DNA of 64,000 nt from the NCBI RefSeq assembly GCF_004359215.1, contig NW_027152031.1, forward strand, positions 1,059,561 to 1,123,560, given 5' to 3'. Below, piece after piece: positions 20,684 through 31,749 of this stretch. Position numbers and translations under genes: made by a program. Position 1 is the stretch's first letter. Every line of letters begins with the position of its first letter. The stretch is from Bremia lactucae. Taxonomy: Eukaryota; Oomycota; Peronosporomycetes; Peronosporales; Peronosporaceae. The notes beneath the pieces were generated by a model. It was not told where the DNA came from. It did no database searches and worked only from the letters and a program-made list of their open reading frames with translations.

Positions 20684-21194
20684 TGTAACGGTGCTCCTTT
20701 CTCTAGTATTGATCAGTACTTAATACTCTTACACTGATTCCAGTGTAGGTGAGGTTCCTCGAAACTTCACGTTCACAAGGTACAGAGGAAGGTTTCTAAG
20801 TAGTTAAGGGGCTTTAGCTGCCAAAGGTAATTCAAAGGGTTATAATTAGGGAAAAGTAAAAGTGTATTAATACATCTAGTTTCCTACGTAACGATCTTCT
20901 ATCTAATACTGAACTCATAATATCAATAACTAACTAAGTCTGGCGTCTTTTTGCGCACCGCACAATCGTGTCTTATAACGATTGGCGGGGTTGATTTAGA
21001 CGTAAATCAACCAATGAATAGAGCTAATGTCTTATTGCATCAAAATTGCCCAAATTGGAAATATTGGAACTATTTAAGTCAAAATTAATAAAGATAATAA
21101 TTTTGTATTCTATATTTATTTCCTCTCATGGGAAAACTTATTTATTATTCCACTTATAGGAAACGATACTTATGTAACATGACACCCCGTTACC
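20684..21194 (-). repeat. 3' LTR of D (~511 bp)
   Basis: On the minus strand it begins GTAACGGGGTGTCATGTTAC (first T changed) and ends GAGCACCGTTACA. It shares the TTGATTT...AAATCAACC and CTTATTGCATC blocks with the truncated 5' copy and with the fragment at 39047-39256. Confidence 0.8.
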
Positions 21195-21204
21195 CCCCCC
21201 AACC
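21195..21204 (-). other. Polypurine tract of D
   Basis: On the minus strand GGTTGGGGGG sits directly before the 3' LTR. Confidence 0.65.
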
Positions 21205-21331
21205 AACAGTCACTATAGTGACTGATATAGGGTGACAGGAAATACTATTATGTCTTTGCCTGACATTTTGCATTATTAGTCTTAATCAAATACCGATTTA
21301 TTTTTCAACAATTAATTTGACCAAAATCAAC

Positions 21332-23110
21332 ATGGCGACTAACAAGTCTGTGCGTGTGGGCCGTGGGGCCGCAAAGCTAGCACCTGCATGGATCAATGCA
21401 GCTGTTGGTAATGTAAATGTTTCAGTAGACGCTAATGCGTCTACTGCAGGGAATACGTCACCTCCTACTCCCATTGTAGGTGACTGGGACATGCCATCTT
21501 TTGATGGCATTGCAGGTGGCGGTGACAAGTCACCTGCTACACCAATTGTAGGTGACTGGGACATGCCATCTTTTGATGGCATTGCAGGTGGCGGTGACAA
21601 GTCACCTGCAACACCAATTGTAGGTGACTGGACCAAGTCACCGGCATTCATTGACTCATTGTCTACTGTAAAGGCCGCCGGATTACCCAAGGCCGAGTCC
21701 GAAAACCTTTGGGTTCTAACATTTCAACCACAGAATTGAGGAAGAGGTTGTTTGACTCGTCAGGCCTCTTTGGTGGGGAGTCATCATCCGATGACACCGC
21801 TGGTGATGACCACTCAGGTGACATTCGTGTGCGTCACCAGGAACTAAGTGGTCGCGAAGGGAAGAGTGTTGCTGGTAATGCTAGTTCGCATCACCAGGAA
21901 AGCAACAGAAGAGGAACCGCAAAACGTTGCGGTTAGCTCCTGAAAAGAGGCTTTGGTTGCCCCCTAAGGATAACCTAATTCGTTGATCTATCATGACCAA
22001 CGATGATATCATATTCCGTTATTCGAATCCTCCAGGCTTGACAAGCCTGCTGACGATGAGACGAAATATTTCATTGATGCCTTTTTCCGGCATCGATAGT
22101 GCTCTTCTAAACGGGCAAAGGATGTCAAACCTTTGTTTCAAGCTTGGACAGCCTTTGTACAGAATGTACAAAACATGGGCCATGAGGTGGCTTGACAAGC
22201 TAAATGATTTCCGTAAGCGGTTCGAGAAACGGACCGTAGTCGGTGCACGCTTTAGTTTGCACCGTTTGTCTAGAGAGGCAGGGATTTTTTTGCCTCTCGT
22301 GGGGGGAATCTTGCCCGTGCTGTTTTAAGGGTGCAGGTCATGTCCTTTAGGAAGCATATTCCCTCAAAGATCCTCATTAAAGATCACTCATCTCTTACGA
22401 GATGCGTCAAGGGGTCGATAACCTTCAATTCTTTTACTAGCGCGGGAAGCGCGCGTTCTCCGATGGACCTTCTGCCGAGGAGGATGCGTCTCGTCGTACT
22501 GCAAGACAAGACCCGGAACGCCCAACATCAGTAGGGAAAGAGATAACCAACTATCATGCGAGGGTGGATACCCTCGCCAACGAACGAGTAACTCGTTCGG
22601 ATCCCCTTTACCACACGGTGTTTCAAGAAACTTTCAACAAGAAAACGCTTCTTACCACCTGAATTCATCAATGGATGTGGAGGGGGAGGAAATATCAGGT
22701 TCCCTTCGTTTACCGAGCCCGATTCAACATCGTGATTTGGATCGCATCCTATACTATTTAAGGGAGGATCTCTTGGTCACGAGCGATCCCGTCGCCACGA
22801 GTTAGCGGTGACGATCGATAATGTTTCGCGTGACCAGTTGAGAAATTGTGCGCAGGTTGTGACTGAATAACCGGCGAACGAAAGACCACATCAGTCCCTT
22901 AAAATCGAGCTGGTGACAGCTCGTCATAAGATATATTCCTTGGAGGAAAGAGTGGATTGTCTGGTTCAAGAGAATCAGACCCTGTTCCGAAACGATAATT
23001 CTTTAACTCGGAATCATCAGGCGTTGGCGGATGCTCATGACCGTTCCGATATAATTTGGAATTGGAAGAAGCCTCGTACTGATGGTACGGGCGGAGACGC
23101 ACAACAAGTC
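21332..23110 (+). pseudogene. Antisense ORF of D, opposite strand to gag-pol
   Basis: The plus-strand ATG at 21332 (MATNKSVRVGRG) opens 135 codons with 72-bp tandem repeats encoding VGDWDMPSFDGIAGGGDKSP. Shifted frames continue: an acidic Ser/Asp-rich stretch (21709-21936); LAPEKRLWLPPKDN (~21935); KYFIDAFFRHR, AKDVKPLFQAWTAFVQNVQN (22055-22170); YHARVDTLANERVTRSD (~22555); a heptad-like coiled coil, SLEERVDCLVQENQTLFRND (22930-22990); and a basic end, WKKPRTDGTGGDAQQ (23063-23110). The latter parts align with the B aORFs. Total ~550-590 residues. Its 3' half lies opposite integrase. Function unknown; the basic C-terminus looks like a nuclear localisation or nucleic-acid contact. Confidence 0.65.
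21473..21640 (+). repeat. 72-bp tandem repeat inside the D antisense ORF
   Basis: ATTGTAGGTGACTGG recurs at 21473, 21545 and 21617, a 72-bp (24-codon) period. The first two units are nearly identical and the third is partial. The period is a multiple of three, so the antisense frame is kept. Confidence 0.85.
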
Positions 23111-23650
23111 CGCGGGGTGCCCATGGAGTCAAAACATCGTGTCAACAAAGACACGAGCACAGCCTTTGGTCAAAATTGCCTCCGGTACTGCAGCAAGATG
23201 TACCAGTTTGCTGAAATGGTCAACAAAAGAAGAATACCGTTGTTCTAATGTTTGTCGTCGGGAAATACGAAGACGAAGTCCCTGGATACAGACTGCCAAC
23301 ACTCTGCCGGAACAGGAAGAGGTTGAAACGGAGCACGGGTTGATGCACCGGGCTTCACCCGTTGACAAACTTCGCAAGCGCGTATGTACTTGCGGACGAA
23401 CTCATACTGGCATGGCCAGTAGAAGTCGCAAATTACCGTGAGATATCTCTTCTCACGTCCACGATGACCACCTAATGATGCTTCGTGGCACTCATACAGG
23501 ATGCGTAAACGAAAATCATTATAGGTGGGGATGACGATACTAGGTGCGTCGCCAGCAATGGCTGTGTCATTGCGTGTTGGGTATCGATCCTCAACAGATC
23601 GATTACAATTTCGACAACCCATTAAAGGATTGTTAGGATGGATTTGTAAG
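22890..23650 (-). pseudogene. pol: Integrase of D
   Basis: On the minus strand the finger reads YECHEASLGGHRGREKRYLT, then RACEVCQRVKP (23540-23400), followed by the core entry ECWQSVSRDFVFVFPDD (~23310-23260). A decayed core follows (FVDHFSKLVHLAAVPE). A C-terminal piece, VVRLRPYHQYEAS, lies at 23105-23060, much too close to the core, so several hundred bases of the core are missing. The rest of the C-terminus faces the antisense ORF. Confidence 0.65.
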
Positions 23651-24365
23651 TCGATCCATTAACCCTTTTAAAAGCCTCATTTTCTTGATAAGCTCTTCAA
23701 ACGTCGTCAAGTAATTGGCGACGGAACGTTTATTGTTGCGACAGTGTCTTATGCTCACTGTTGATTTGCGCAGCCGGCTCAAAACCGGGCAAATCGGGCC
23801 GGCACGAAAGGGCATCAGCGACGACGTTAAGCCGTCCTAGTTTATACTTCCCGAAGAAGTAATACTCCGCGAAAAAAGGCAACCATCTCGCTATTCTTTG
23901 CGAGAGGTGTGGGCTGCTTACGGCCATGCGTAAAGACGCATGGTCCGTATATACAATGAATGGTCTATCTTCCCAAGAGATAGACCCTGAACGTAGACAG
24001 TGCGAATTTCATGGCAAAAGTTCCCTGTCATACACTGGATAGTTGCGTTCATCTGGTTGAAGCTGACGTGATTGATAACAGACAACGCGCCTGCGCCGTC
24101 TGTGTCATATTGCACTAACGCATAGCCGATTGCAAAATTGCTGGCGTCACAGACCACATGAAAAGGTCGGTCTTGATCAGCAATCGCCAGGATTGGCGAT
24201 TGCGTCAAGCTTTTCTTGATACTCTCGAAGGAGCGGTGACAATCAGCGTTCCATGACCACTTAACATTTTTCTTCAACAAAAAAGCAAGATGTACTGTCA
24301 TTTCGACATAATTGCTTGAGTACACGCCGCTAAACCAATAAACTTTCTTAGTTTCTTTACATCGA
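23651..24365 (-). pseudogene. pol: RNase H of D
   Basis: Minus-strand pieces: SPILAIADQDRPFHVVCDAS (24190-24130) with the first Asp, YDTDGAG and a shifted repeat of the YQSR region, then AVSSPHLSQRIARWLPFFAEYYF and NVVADALSCRPDL (23925-23800), which carries the last Asp. The middle Glu/Asp motifs are damaged by shifts. Confidence 0.65.
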
Positions 24366-25110
24366 CTAGCACAGGCCAATCGGTGATCGCCTAGATCTTT
24401 TCTGATCTGGGCGTACACTGTATTTACCCACAATACACCCAAGAAATGGTATTTCGCTTGCAGCGAATATACACTTCTTGAGATTTGCATACACCTTGTG
24501 CTTACGTATTAGTGTAAGAACCTTTCGGATGTGGGTACGATGTACTTCAACATTCAGCTTCCCGTTCATGGCTCCGGTATGAACGAAGACGTCATCAAAA
24601 TAGCTCGGTTCAAATTCCGCACCGATCGCAAAAGATGGGTTACGCATCTGTTAAATGTCGTAGGGTCACTACTAAGTCCCTGTGGCATAGCTAGCCACTC
24701 CCATAGCAATCCGCTTGGGATACTTTTTGCTGTGAGCGATAGATTCTGTTCACGCATAAGGATCTGATAGAATCCATCCATCAGATCCATTGACGAAAAG
24801 ATAGTACTCTTTAACATGCAATCAATGATTACGTATTTTCGTGGTATCGGCGTTTGAGCCGGTACTGTTGCAGCGCTGAATTACTTTATCGCATGCAGAA
24901 TCTGCCATCCGACAGTTTCTTTACGAACACAGAAGGTCGAAGAGTTAGTGGGGAGGTCGACTCCCTCATATGGCCTGCTGCTAAACGATCGGCAAATAAT
25001 TTGTCAATCGCTAATACTTGTTCACGAAGCAATGGCCACTGCTTCATCACACAGTATTTCGAATCTGGAATCAGGTCGATTTCGTGCCGAGTGTCTTTAC
25101 CTTAGGCAAC
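24366..25110 (-). pseudogene. pol: Reverse transcriptase of D, YFDD kept
   Basis: On the minus strand: SPTNSSTFCVRKET-like text (~24960-24910), STIFSSMDLMDGFYQILMRE (24810-24750), LLWEWLAMPQG (24720-24690), a frameshift, then PSYFDDVFVHTG (~24606-24571) with the catalytic pair intact. HKVYANLKKCIFAASEIPFL and GCIVGKYSVRPDQ follow. At least three frameshifts separate these parts. Confidence 0.7.
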
Positions 25111-26340
25111 TCGCACGGTACGGACTCAGGAAATATATCCTTGAATTCAATCGAATCCTTGTATAACAATTGTCTTCAAAGACTCCCAGGATTAAGACGT
25201 AAAACGTTCCATTCGAGTCTTCTCATCGAGGACAATTTTGTTCATAGATGAGCTGCTGAGAACCATTCGTTCACATGAAATACTATTGCCGACCGAAAGT
25301 CGGCTACGTAGTTGTCGTCTGTGACAAGTACGCATATCTGCTTCACTTTGCCACTTCACGCAGATCACGCAATAACCGTTTCGGTTCAAGCGTTGGCGAT
25401 TGAGGTATCCCCGAAGTTGACTTCGGAGGCGCTATCAGATCAAGTGTACAAGCGCCTACACTTCATCCATTATTTACTGAGACATTTAATGTCTCAGTTT
25501 CCTCGCTGAAACTTTTTTTCAAAGGTACCTGGAAACCTTTGACCACAGGTTTCCAAGACTTATTCCCACATAATTTATTTGGGGAGTATCCTTCCCAACT
25601 GCCTCTAGCTGTGGTTGTGCTATCATAGCGAGATCCTCTACGATCGGTTCTCCAGTCGATCTAGGACTTTCGCGCTGCCTCTTATAGACAGGCGTTCCAA
25701 ATTATCTTGGATTTTGCTTATCAAGCAAGCATCCTTGATTCGTACCTCTCAACGTATTCGAATGGTCGAACTTCGACGCTGACTGTGCTTGTGCACAGAC
25801 GTCAGTAGCTATGTCTACGTTACAATGGTGGATCTTCGACGTTGCCTGTGCTTGTGCACAGCCGTCGGGATCTAAGGTCATAATGTGTTGGGTATTCACA
25901 CTGATGTCTTGTGCAGCATGCTAACGACCGACCACAAGTGAGGCCATCGCACTCACTCGCAGGATATCCAAATGCTTGTGGACGCTCCAAGACGTTCATC
26001 AGTTGGTCATAAAATGAACAAGAGACATGAATCGTCACGACTTGATGCTGCCAATTTATATATGGCTCGTACTTTCTGAGCCATGGTAATCCAAGGATGA
26101 CATCAAAAATTTGTCATCCAAACTAGTACGATGAAATCCTCGTCGTACTGTTTACCTTTTAACGTGTATTGGATACCAACTACACGTTTCTTTACTGTTA
26201 CAGATGCGCCTGTTGCTAGGCGCACTGTCATCCTCGTTAAAGGGGTATCGCGCTCAATAAATTTAAGTCTACAATCTTCTAGCGATTAACGTCTAATAAA
26301 ATTGTTCGACGCCCCGCAATCGACTGAAGATTTGACACAT
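25111..26340 (-). pseudogene. pol: Protease remnant and linker of D
   Basis: At about 26320-26290 the minus strand reads DCGASNNFIRR, a retropepsin box with Cys in place of Ser. The second half is decayed around 26180-26060. The linker follows: VLERPQAFGYPASECDGLTC (26001-25942), then CAQAQATSK and CAQAQSASK (25865-25780), a short internal duplication, and YKDSIEFKDIFPESVPCELP-like text near RT (25170-25090). This parallels the B linker, which shares VLERPQA(C/F)G and ASECDGLTC. Confidence 0.6.
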
Positions 26341-27605
26341 TTATCTTCAGGATAATGAGGTTGACCTTATCCCTGGGGCAGTTAAACACAATGTTTGTGT
26401 GTGCGGAGCAACTTTCGTCAAAAGGCCTTGCAAATTCTTTTGACGTTGCTGGTTCAGTAGGGCGCTCCGCACGTGCTGACCCCAACCGTATTTTGACGAT
26501 CCGCCTCGCCGTTGCGATTTCGCAACAGCGTCGGATCCGCGTCCTCCGCTAGAGGTCGGTCTTTTCTCTCAGTGTTTTTAGGCACTGGCCTGGGGCACTA
26601 CACTCATAGGCGTAGTAGCCAGTCTTTGACAATAATTACATTTTTGTAACCGTTTGTAACTTAAAGAGCGCGGTTCCTCGCTCTCTACATACGAGAGATT
26701 CATAGGTTCTGGACCTTCCTTTTTCTTGTCGTCCCGGTGGAGATATGCACCAGAGTGGACGAAAGCCTGTTTCAGGCGGATGTCCTCCTGTTCCGCTATT
26801 GAGATTGCTTGGTTAAGCGACTCTAATTTCTAGCCGGAACAGTTGGGTCTTAACAAGTCCGTCTGCAAGACCTTTGTTAATCACAGTTAGCTGTGTTTGT
26901 TCATCAATTGGAATACTAACGATACAATTGACCAGGTGTCGTGGATGTGTGTGCCGATGGTAGAATATGCCATCAATACTTCACTGCATACTTCTACAAA
27001 GCATACACCATTTTTTGGGGGGGGGCATAAGCGTGAATGTCACGCTTGCTCTGGTTCAAGTCAAGGAGCCCAGCTCGAGCCCAGCATTCGGCACGTGGTG
27101 GCTTAAATGTTTCTCTGAGCCGGGTATTCAAGACCTCGTATGACCCAAAGACTAATGGGTCGTCAAGCTTGAGCCCCAAGGTCTTAAAACGAACACGTCC
27201 GGCTAAGTTGGACATGCCAAATTTCACTTTCGTCTCATCATCACTGATACCGCGAGCTTCTATGGCGTCGTCTAACTCGACATATCATCTCAAAAGAGAG
27301 TCGCCTTTGACTGCCTTAGACTTAGAGATTTCAATCTTTAAGCTTTCGGGTCGACGCGGAAGCGTCGGCCCATTATTAGCATTTACATGCTGCTGTCTCA
27401 ACAGTTCTAATTGTTAAGCACCCTGTTCTCTCAACATTTCCGCGTGTTGGGAGCATTGCTGGCGAAACAAGACTACTCTCTCTCGGGCCTCGTCGAGTTC
27501 GTGTTGTATGAACTCGGCTATGGCTGCATGATGTCTATCTCCTCCCAGAGTGTACAGCATGGTGCAAACGGCTGAGCCGACGACCGATCTCATTTGTTCG
27601 ATCAC
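26341..27605 (-). pseudogene. gag: gag of D, interrupted by an inverted integrase patch
   Basis: The ATG at 27605 (MIEQMRSVVGS) opens 63 codons with AIAEFIQHELDEARERVVLF, clearly related to B gag. Later pieces include the capsid-like region near 27290-27100 and a knuckle remnant near 26650-26600 (C-x-x-C...YAYECSAP). The frame is split by several shifts and by a ~90-bp plus-strand integrase fragment at 26930-27020. Confidence 0.65.
26930..27020 (+). pseudogene. Integrase fragment inserted backwards in D gag
   Basis: The plus strand reads MVEYAINTSLHTSTKHTPFF, the integrase segment found as MVKSAINNSVHASTTHTPFF in B3 (minus). Here it lies in gag and points against the host element. It ends in a run of nine G. 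The flanks match continuous gag sequence of B1. Confidence 0.7.
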
Positions 27606-27747
27606 TCTCTATTCAAGGTCACTCATATAAGTAAACTCTTCACGCCTGGCGTGATAACCTTCTTGAGAGGCTGGAAAGCTCCTTCCTTCTTCATCTAACA
27701 TGTCCATGTTGGATGGAAAGTGCATAGGTCGTTGAACGGTCTATGAA

Positions 27748-27756
27748 GTGCTACTA
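27748..27756 (-). other. Primer-binding site of D (variant)
   Basis: Minus-strand TAGTAGCAC, one base from the TGGTAGCAC of the other families, two bases from the LTR. Confidence 0.6.
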
Positions 27757-27758
27757 GG

Positions 27759-28057
27759 TGTAACGGGGCACCTTTCACTAGTACTGATAAATAGTAATTA
27801 ACCTTACACTGGTTACAGTGTAGGTGAGGTGGTTCGAAACTTCACGTACAGAAGGATACAGAGGAAGGTTTTTAAGTAGCTAAGGGCCAATGATTAGAAT
27901 TAGGAGAAAAAACTCTATTAACGCCTTCTTTGCGCACCGCACAATCGTGTCTTATAACGATTGGTGGGGTTGATTTAGACTTAAATCATCCAATCAATTG
28001 AGTTAATGTCTTATTGCATCGAATATTACCCAAATAAAAAAAATATTGGAACTATTC
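27759..28057 (-). repeat. 5' LTR of D, truncated (299 bp)
   Basis: Ends (minus) GCCCCGTTACA and matches the 3' part of the 20684-21194 LTR. The first ~150-200 bp are replaced at 28057 by RT sequence of C3. Confidence 0.75.
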
Positions 28058-28850
28058 CCCGGCAACTTAACATAGTTTGGTGACACAACTGTCCTACCCT
28101 CTAAGAGGTTATGCACAGACATTTTTGATGACATATTCGTTCCTAGTCTTGCAGAACAGGGTTGGTCGGATGTGATTCGTCACATAGATCATTTATGAAC
28201 TGTACTTATTGCGTACGCACAAATAATTGCAGCTTGGTGTGGATAAAGATTATACTTTTTACGATGCTTCACCGTAAAACGAGGGATGCCTTCGAGCGGA
28301 TCCCGCAAAGGTAAAAACCTTAGTAAATTAGACGGTCCATAAATACCAAAGGGGCTTACGAAAGTGGTTTGGCCTTGCCACATACTTGCATAAGTACCGC
28401 AAAAACCACGCTGATGTCGCTAGGCCATTATTTAATCTCTTCATGAAGGTTGCGGATAAGTGGTGGACTAGCATCAAGACGATGCATTAGAAGCGGTAAA
28501 TGAGAGCTTCATACTTGCCCGATTTTGGCTCTGCCCGATCCTGATTGGCCTCTTTCGTGTAATCCTTTGACGCATCCAACTTTGCTATACTGAACTGCTA
28601 CAAAAATATGTTCACGGACGCAAACGTATCATTGCATTCAAGTCTTAACAGCTTAAGCTGCAGAGAAAAACTACTTAGTGATACATTTAATTATGCGTCT
28701 TTATGTGCTGCGACTCAGTCGCCTCACCTCTCATAAAGAGTGGCTTTATTTTTTGCAGAATATAGCTTCGAGGTGAAGTGTAAGTCCCAAAAGCAAAGCG
28801 CTTTGGCTGATGTGTTGTCACGTAGACGAAACTATGAGCTCGTTCATGTT
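28058..28850 (+). pseudogene. pol: RT end and RNase H of C3
   Basis: Text equivalent to the YFDDIF box is at ~28118-28140 with a frameshift through the motif. It is followed by thumb-region remnants and RNase H pieces around 28560-28840 (ALADVLSRRRNYEL near 28805-28840 keeps the last Asp). No frame exceeds 65 codons. Confidence 0.6.
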
Positions 28851-29878
28851 ACGACTATGTCGTCCCAATCGCTGACTTGGTCCGTGTGGCTTATGTCAAG
28901 AATGAATACTTTGTAGCTTCGCTACGGGTTCTTAGAGCGATGGATTGCAACAGGCATCCTGCTCATTATTGACCGTTCGAGCAAGACGGCTCATTTAGCG
29001 GCTGAGCCGTATATCATTGATGGTAAAGCTACGGCTGAGCTAATAATTATACGCGTGTATCGTCATCACGGTCTGGCAGTGGCAATTGCCTCTAATAATA
29101 CCCCTGATACATGGACACGTTTTAGAAGTCGATCTTTTGGGTGCTAGGCGCTAAATTATACATAGTTACAGCGTATCATCCGCAGACCGATGGTCAAAAT
29201 GAGCTCGGCGTCATTGAAAATGCTTCGCGCAGAGCAGCGCGCTGATACGCCCAAGTGTTGGAACTCAATGCTTCCTATTGTTGATCTGGCGTTGAAAGAC
29301 GCTTTTTATGCCTCTACTATTATGCTATTCGATGAGAGCGGCCTCACACACCGGTGCATTTCGGCAAAGCTACCACTACAAGGTTAGGGCTTGCAGGAGG
29401 AGATATTGCCAAACAGCTTGCTCGTCTAAGTTAGTCTCAGTTAATTAGCTTCACGTGACGCGATATTTTTTTTACGAATGAACGTGGTGCATAGCCGATC
29501 GCCAAGATATTTATGGAACAAGCAGATCTTAAAACCGAAGCTTTATTTATTCCTTTGCAGTTAGTGACTGAATCTTGCTAAACGCTAAGAAAAAACCTAC
29601 TATTATAGTATATGCGGCGCTCCAAGACAAATTACGTCCACGTTTTATCGGACAGTCGCTGTCGTAGCTTAACGTGACCTTAGCGTGTACGATCAATCTT
29701 CCGAGCAAGCTGCGCACACAACGAGGGATCTACGTTGGCTTGCTCAAGCTAAATCAGGGGCCTCACCAGGTGGACTTAATGGTGCTTACGCCGAAAACGG
29801 CTGCTGTGCCGCAGATTGCTCCATCTTTCTCAGGAATTCCAGCTGACCCTCTAAGCGAAGTGCTGACGCTCTAGTGCC
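28851..29878 (+). pseudogene. pol: Integrase of C3
   Basis: Decayed finger and core (first Asp region IDRSSKTAHLAAEP at ~28970-29010; HPQTDGQNELG with the catalytic Glu at ~29179-29210) and LPIVDLALKDAFYAST (29273-29320). The C-terminal segment is in one frame at 29674-29874 (INLPSKLRTQRGIYVGLLKL, PQIAPSFSGIPADPL). Stops are frequent. Confidence 0.65.
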
Positions 29879-30370
29879 GGCGGGTTTGACAACGTCAAGT
29901 GTGCTCTCAAAGAGACGTTGTACCTCGTGCCTAAAATCATCTAGAGCTATCGCTGATATCGTTGCTCGAGGAGCGATGGAATCGTCAGTTTCACGTGAAG
30001 GATTCTAAAGTAAGGTCATCGCAATGGCCGATACCATTATCTAGTGATGTAGCGCGGGCTGATAACTCATTGGAATACGAGGAACCCCTTCGGCAAGATT
30101 GCCCTAACGCCGTTTCATTCTGAACGCCGCATTGAGGGTCAAACTTGTGTCGAACGAAGATTTCCGCAAATCGATAAAGGAATTAACCATTGCCGGCCAT
30201 AGTATGGCTTGGGTCCGTGCTTGCATGTACAACCGAAAAACTTGTGTGCTGGAATGGGAGCCTCATATCGTGTGCGTTACCCGAAGATCTCAATTGGCTT
30301 TTGAATATTAACTTCGCGAAAATTATAACCAAGTATTCGTTCTAGTCAAACAGTCACCACGTTGGCGCTG
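29879..30370 (-). pseudogene. Antisense-ORF remnant of C3
   Basis: Sequence at 30075-30270 aligns with the C1 stretch 13310-13500 (GGCAAGATTGCCC..., GGTCAAAC, the CATGGTTGCACGGTCAACC-like block), which is the overlap of the pol tail and the family C aORF. It is too decayed to give a reading frame. Confidence 0.45.
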
Positions 30371-31193
30371 GCTCGTAGAGTTCACATACTGCTTATTTGT
30401 ACGGTTCGATGAACCCATCGGATAAGTGTGTTATCTCTTCTTATATGATTTCTCCGGAAGACAAGATGATCAGTGTGGCCCTCATTGGGGGCACTAATGC
30501 ACGAGGTGCTTGATAATGTATACATGTTCGTATTGATTTTGAGTCATTGTCTGTGGGGTAAGATACCTCTTGCTTAGGGCTTCGCGAGGGGCAAGTCCAT
30601 CAGGCGTCTTAGCCTTCGGTCAAACGGACCAACCTTTGGCCTGCAACTTAAGAAAGATGTTTCTCCAAATTAAGTGGTCTGAATATATAGTCTTCTCGAG
30701 CTCCGACAATCGCAATTGGTTGTTGACCTACGTTGATCTTGCCCTTCTGCGACGACTTCTCGCTGCTGATGCTCAGTATGCGGTTTGTGATGCGATGGGG
30801 CCCTTGGTCAGCTGCTAGACGTAACGTTTTAACACACGTGCAACACCATGATCTATGAACGACTTTAGCTGTCGTCTTCGCTCGTGCATTGCGTGCTTGG
30901 ATTTCTTCTCCTTAACCTTAAAAGCGGTGTCGCGTCGTAGTCGACGACAAATCTTACCACTTCGAGGAAACTGCATCGAGTCTTTGATTCTGTAGAAGGT
31001 GACGCAGAGTGCTGAGTACACAATGCTTTGTTTTACTGTTCACTCGCACTCTTCAGTGAGAGAATGAAGACGAGTGTCGACACACGGTTTCCACAGCTTG
31101 ATAGAGAGGGGTAATATGAGTTTGCAGGTTGGTTAATTAACTGTGATTTGATGTTGTACACATGGTGTCACTTAAGACCGGCGAAACCTTCCA
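30371..31193. other. Unassigned DNA between C3 and B3
   Basis: About 820 bp with no LTR or pol similarity that I can place. Two modest frames (plus 30570-30818, minus 31021-30815) have no recognisable features beyond a basic stretch in the latter. It may be worn aORF-C sequence or target DNA. Confidence 0.5.
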
Positions 31194-31613
31194 TGTAACG
31201 GGGCCCTGCCGACTTGTACTGCTTCAGTACAAGTCCATTTCGCACTGCTTCAGTGCGAGTGGTGCCTCACCTCACTTCACGTACACTAGTACGTGCAGAG
31301 GAAGACCCTCTTTAAAAACACTTGCTTTAAAGAAATTGAAAAGTGAACTGTATTTAATATATTTAAGTCCTACTGTTTCTATCTATTTAATACTAAACAT
31401 GTAATAAAGTTTTATGCGTCTTTCTCTTTGCACGCGTCCAGCGTGAACTGGACCGCGGAGAAATTAGACATAATGGTCTATATCTACCAACGAATAAGCT
31501 TTCCGAAAATCACTACGTAAAGCACTACTCTCCAAATATTATCTACCTTTTAGATAACATATTAATTAAGAACCTTTAAGTGTTAATTTCATGTAAGGAT
31601 ACACCCCGTTACA
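31194..31613 (-). repeat. 3' LTR of B3 (420 bp)
   Basis: On the minus strand it starts TGTAACGGGGTGTATCCTTAC and ends GGGCCCCGTTACA. It has indels and substitutions against its 5' partner (38609-39046). Confidence 0.85.
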
Positions 31614-31626
31614 TCACCCCTCCCTT
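31614..31626 (-). other. Polypurine tract of B3
   Basis: Minus-strand AAGGGAGGGGTGA immediately precedes the 3' LTR. Confidence 0.8.
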
Positions 31627-31749
31627 AAACGACAATTACTCTGATTGTTATTGAATAGAGTGCTCGCTATAAGACCACTCAACTAAAAACGATGTTGATT
31701 GATCAGAACCATCATTTTTTAATTTTATCGCCTGGTTAACAAGTCCATG

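Larger units (their letters stand above)
20684..28057 (-). mobile_element. Ty3/gypsy element D (family D), two LTRs, with antisense ORF
   Basis: Minus-strand order: truncated 5' LTR (28057-27759), PBS variant, gag, protease, long linker, RT with YFDD, RNase H, integrase, antisense ORF on the plus strand, polypurine tract and 3' LTR (21194-20684). Its pol is closest to family B. Stops and shifts occur every few hundred bases. The 5' LTR is cut at 28057 by sequence of C3, so no target duplication can be checked. Confidence 0.8.
28058..30370 (+). mobile_element. Ty3/gypsy fragment C3 (family C-like): RT to integrase tail and aORF remnant
   Basis: Starts abruptly in RT (CCCGGCAAC, the APATFN codons of C elements) at the break in the D LTR. 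It runs through RNase H and integrase into the antisense region and fades at about 30370. It is more diverged than C1/C2/C4 and shares its version of integrase with C5 (57755-58330), so it represents a second C subfamily. No LTR is attached. Confidence 0.7.

Noticed and set aside
27020..27030. Homopolymer G/C runs (here, 21192-21200, 33788-33798, 51769-51778) as possible frameshift signals
   Set aside because: The last two lie in a Gly-rich integrase segment, 21192 is the polypurine tract, and this one is at an insertion edge; each has a simpler explanation.
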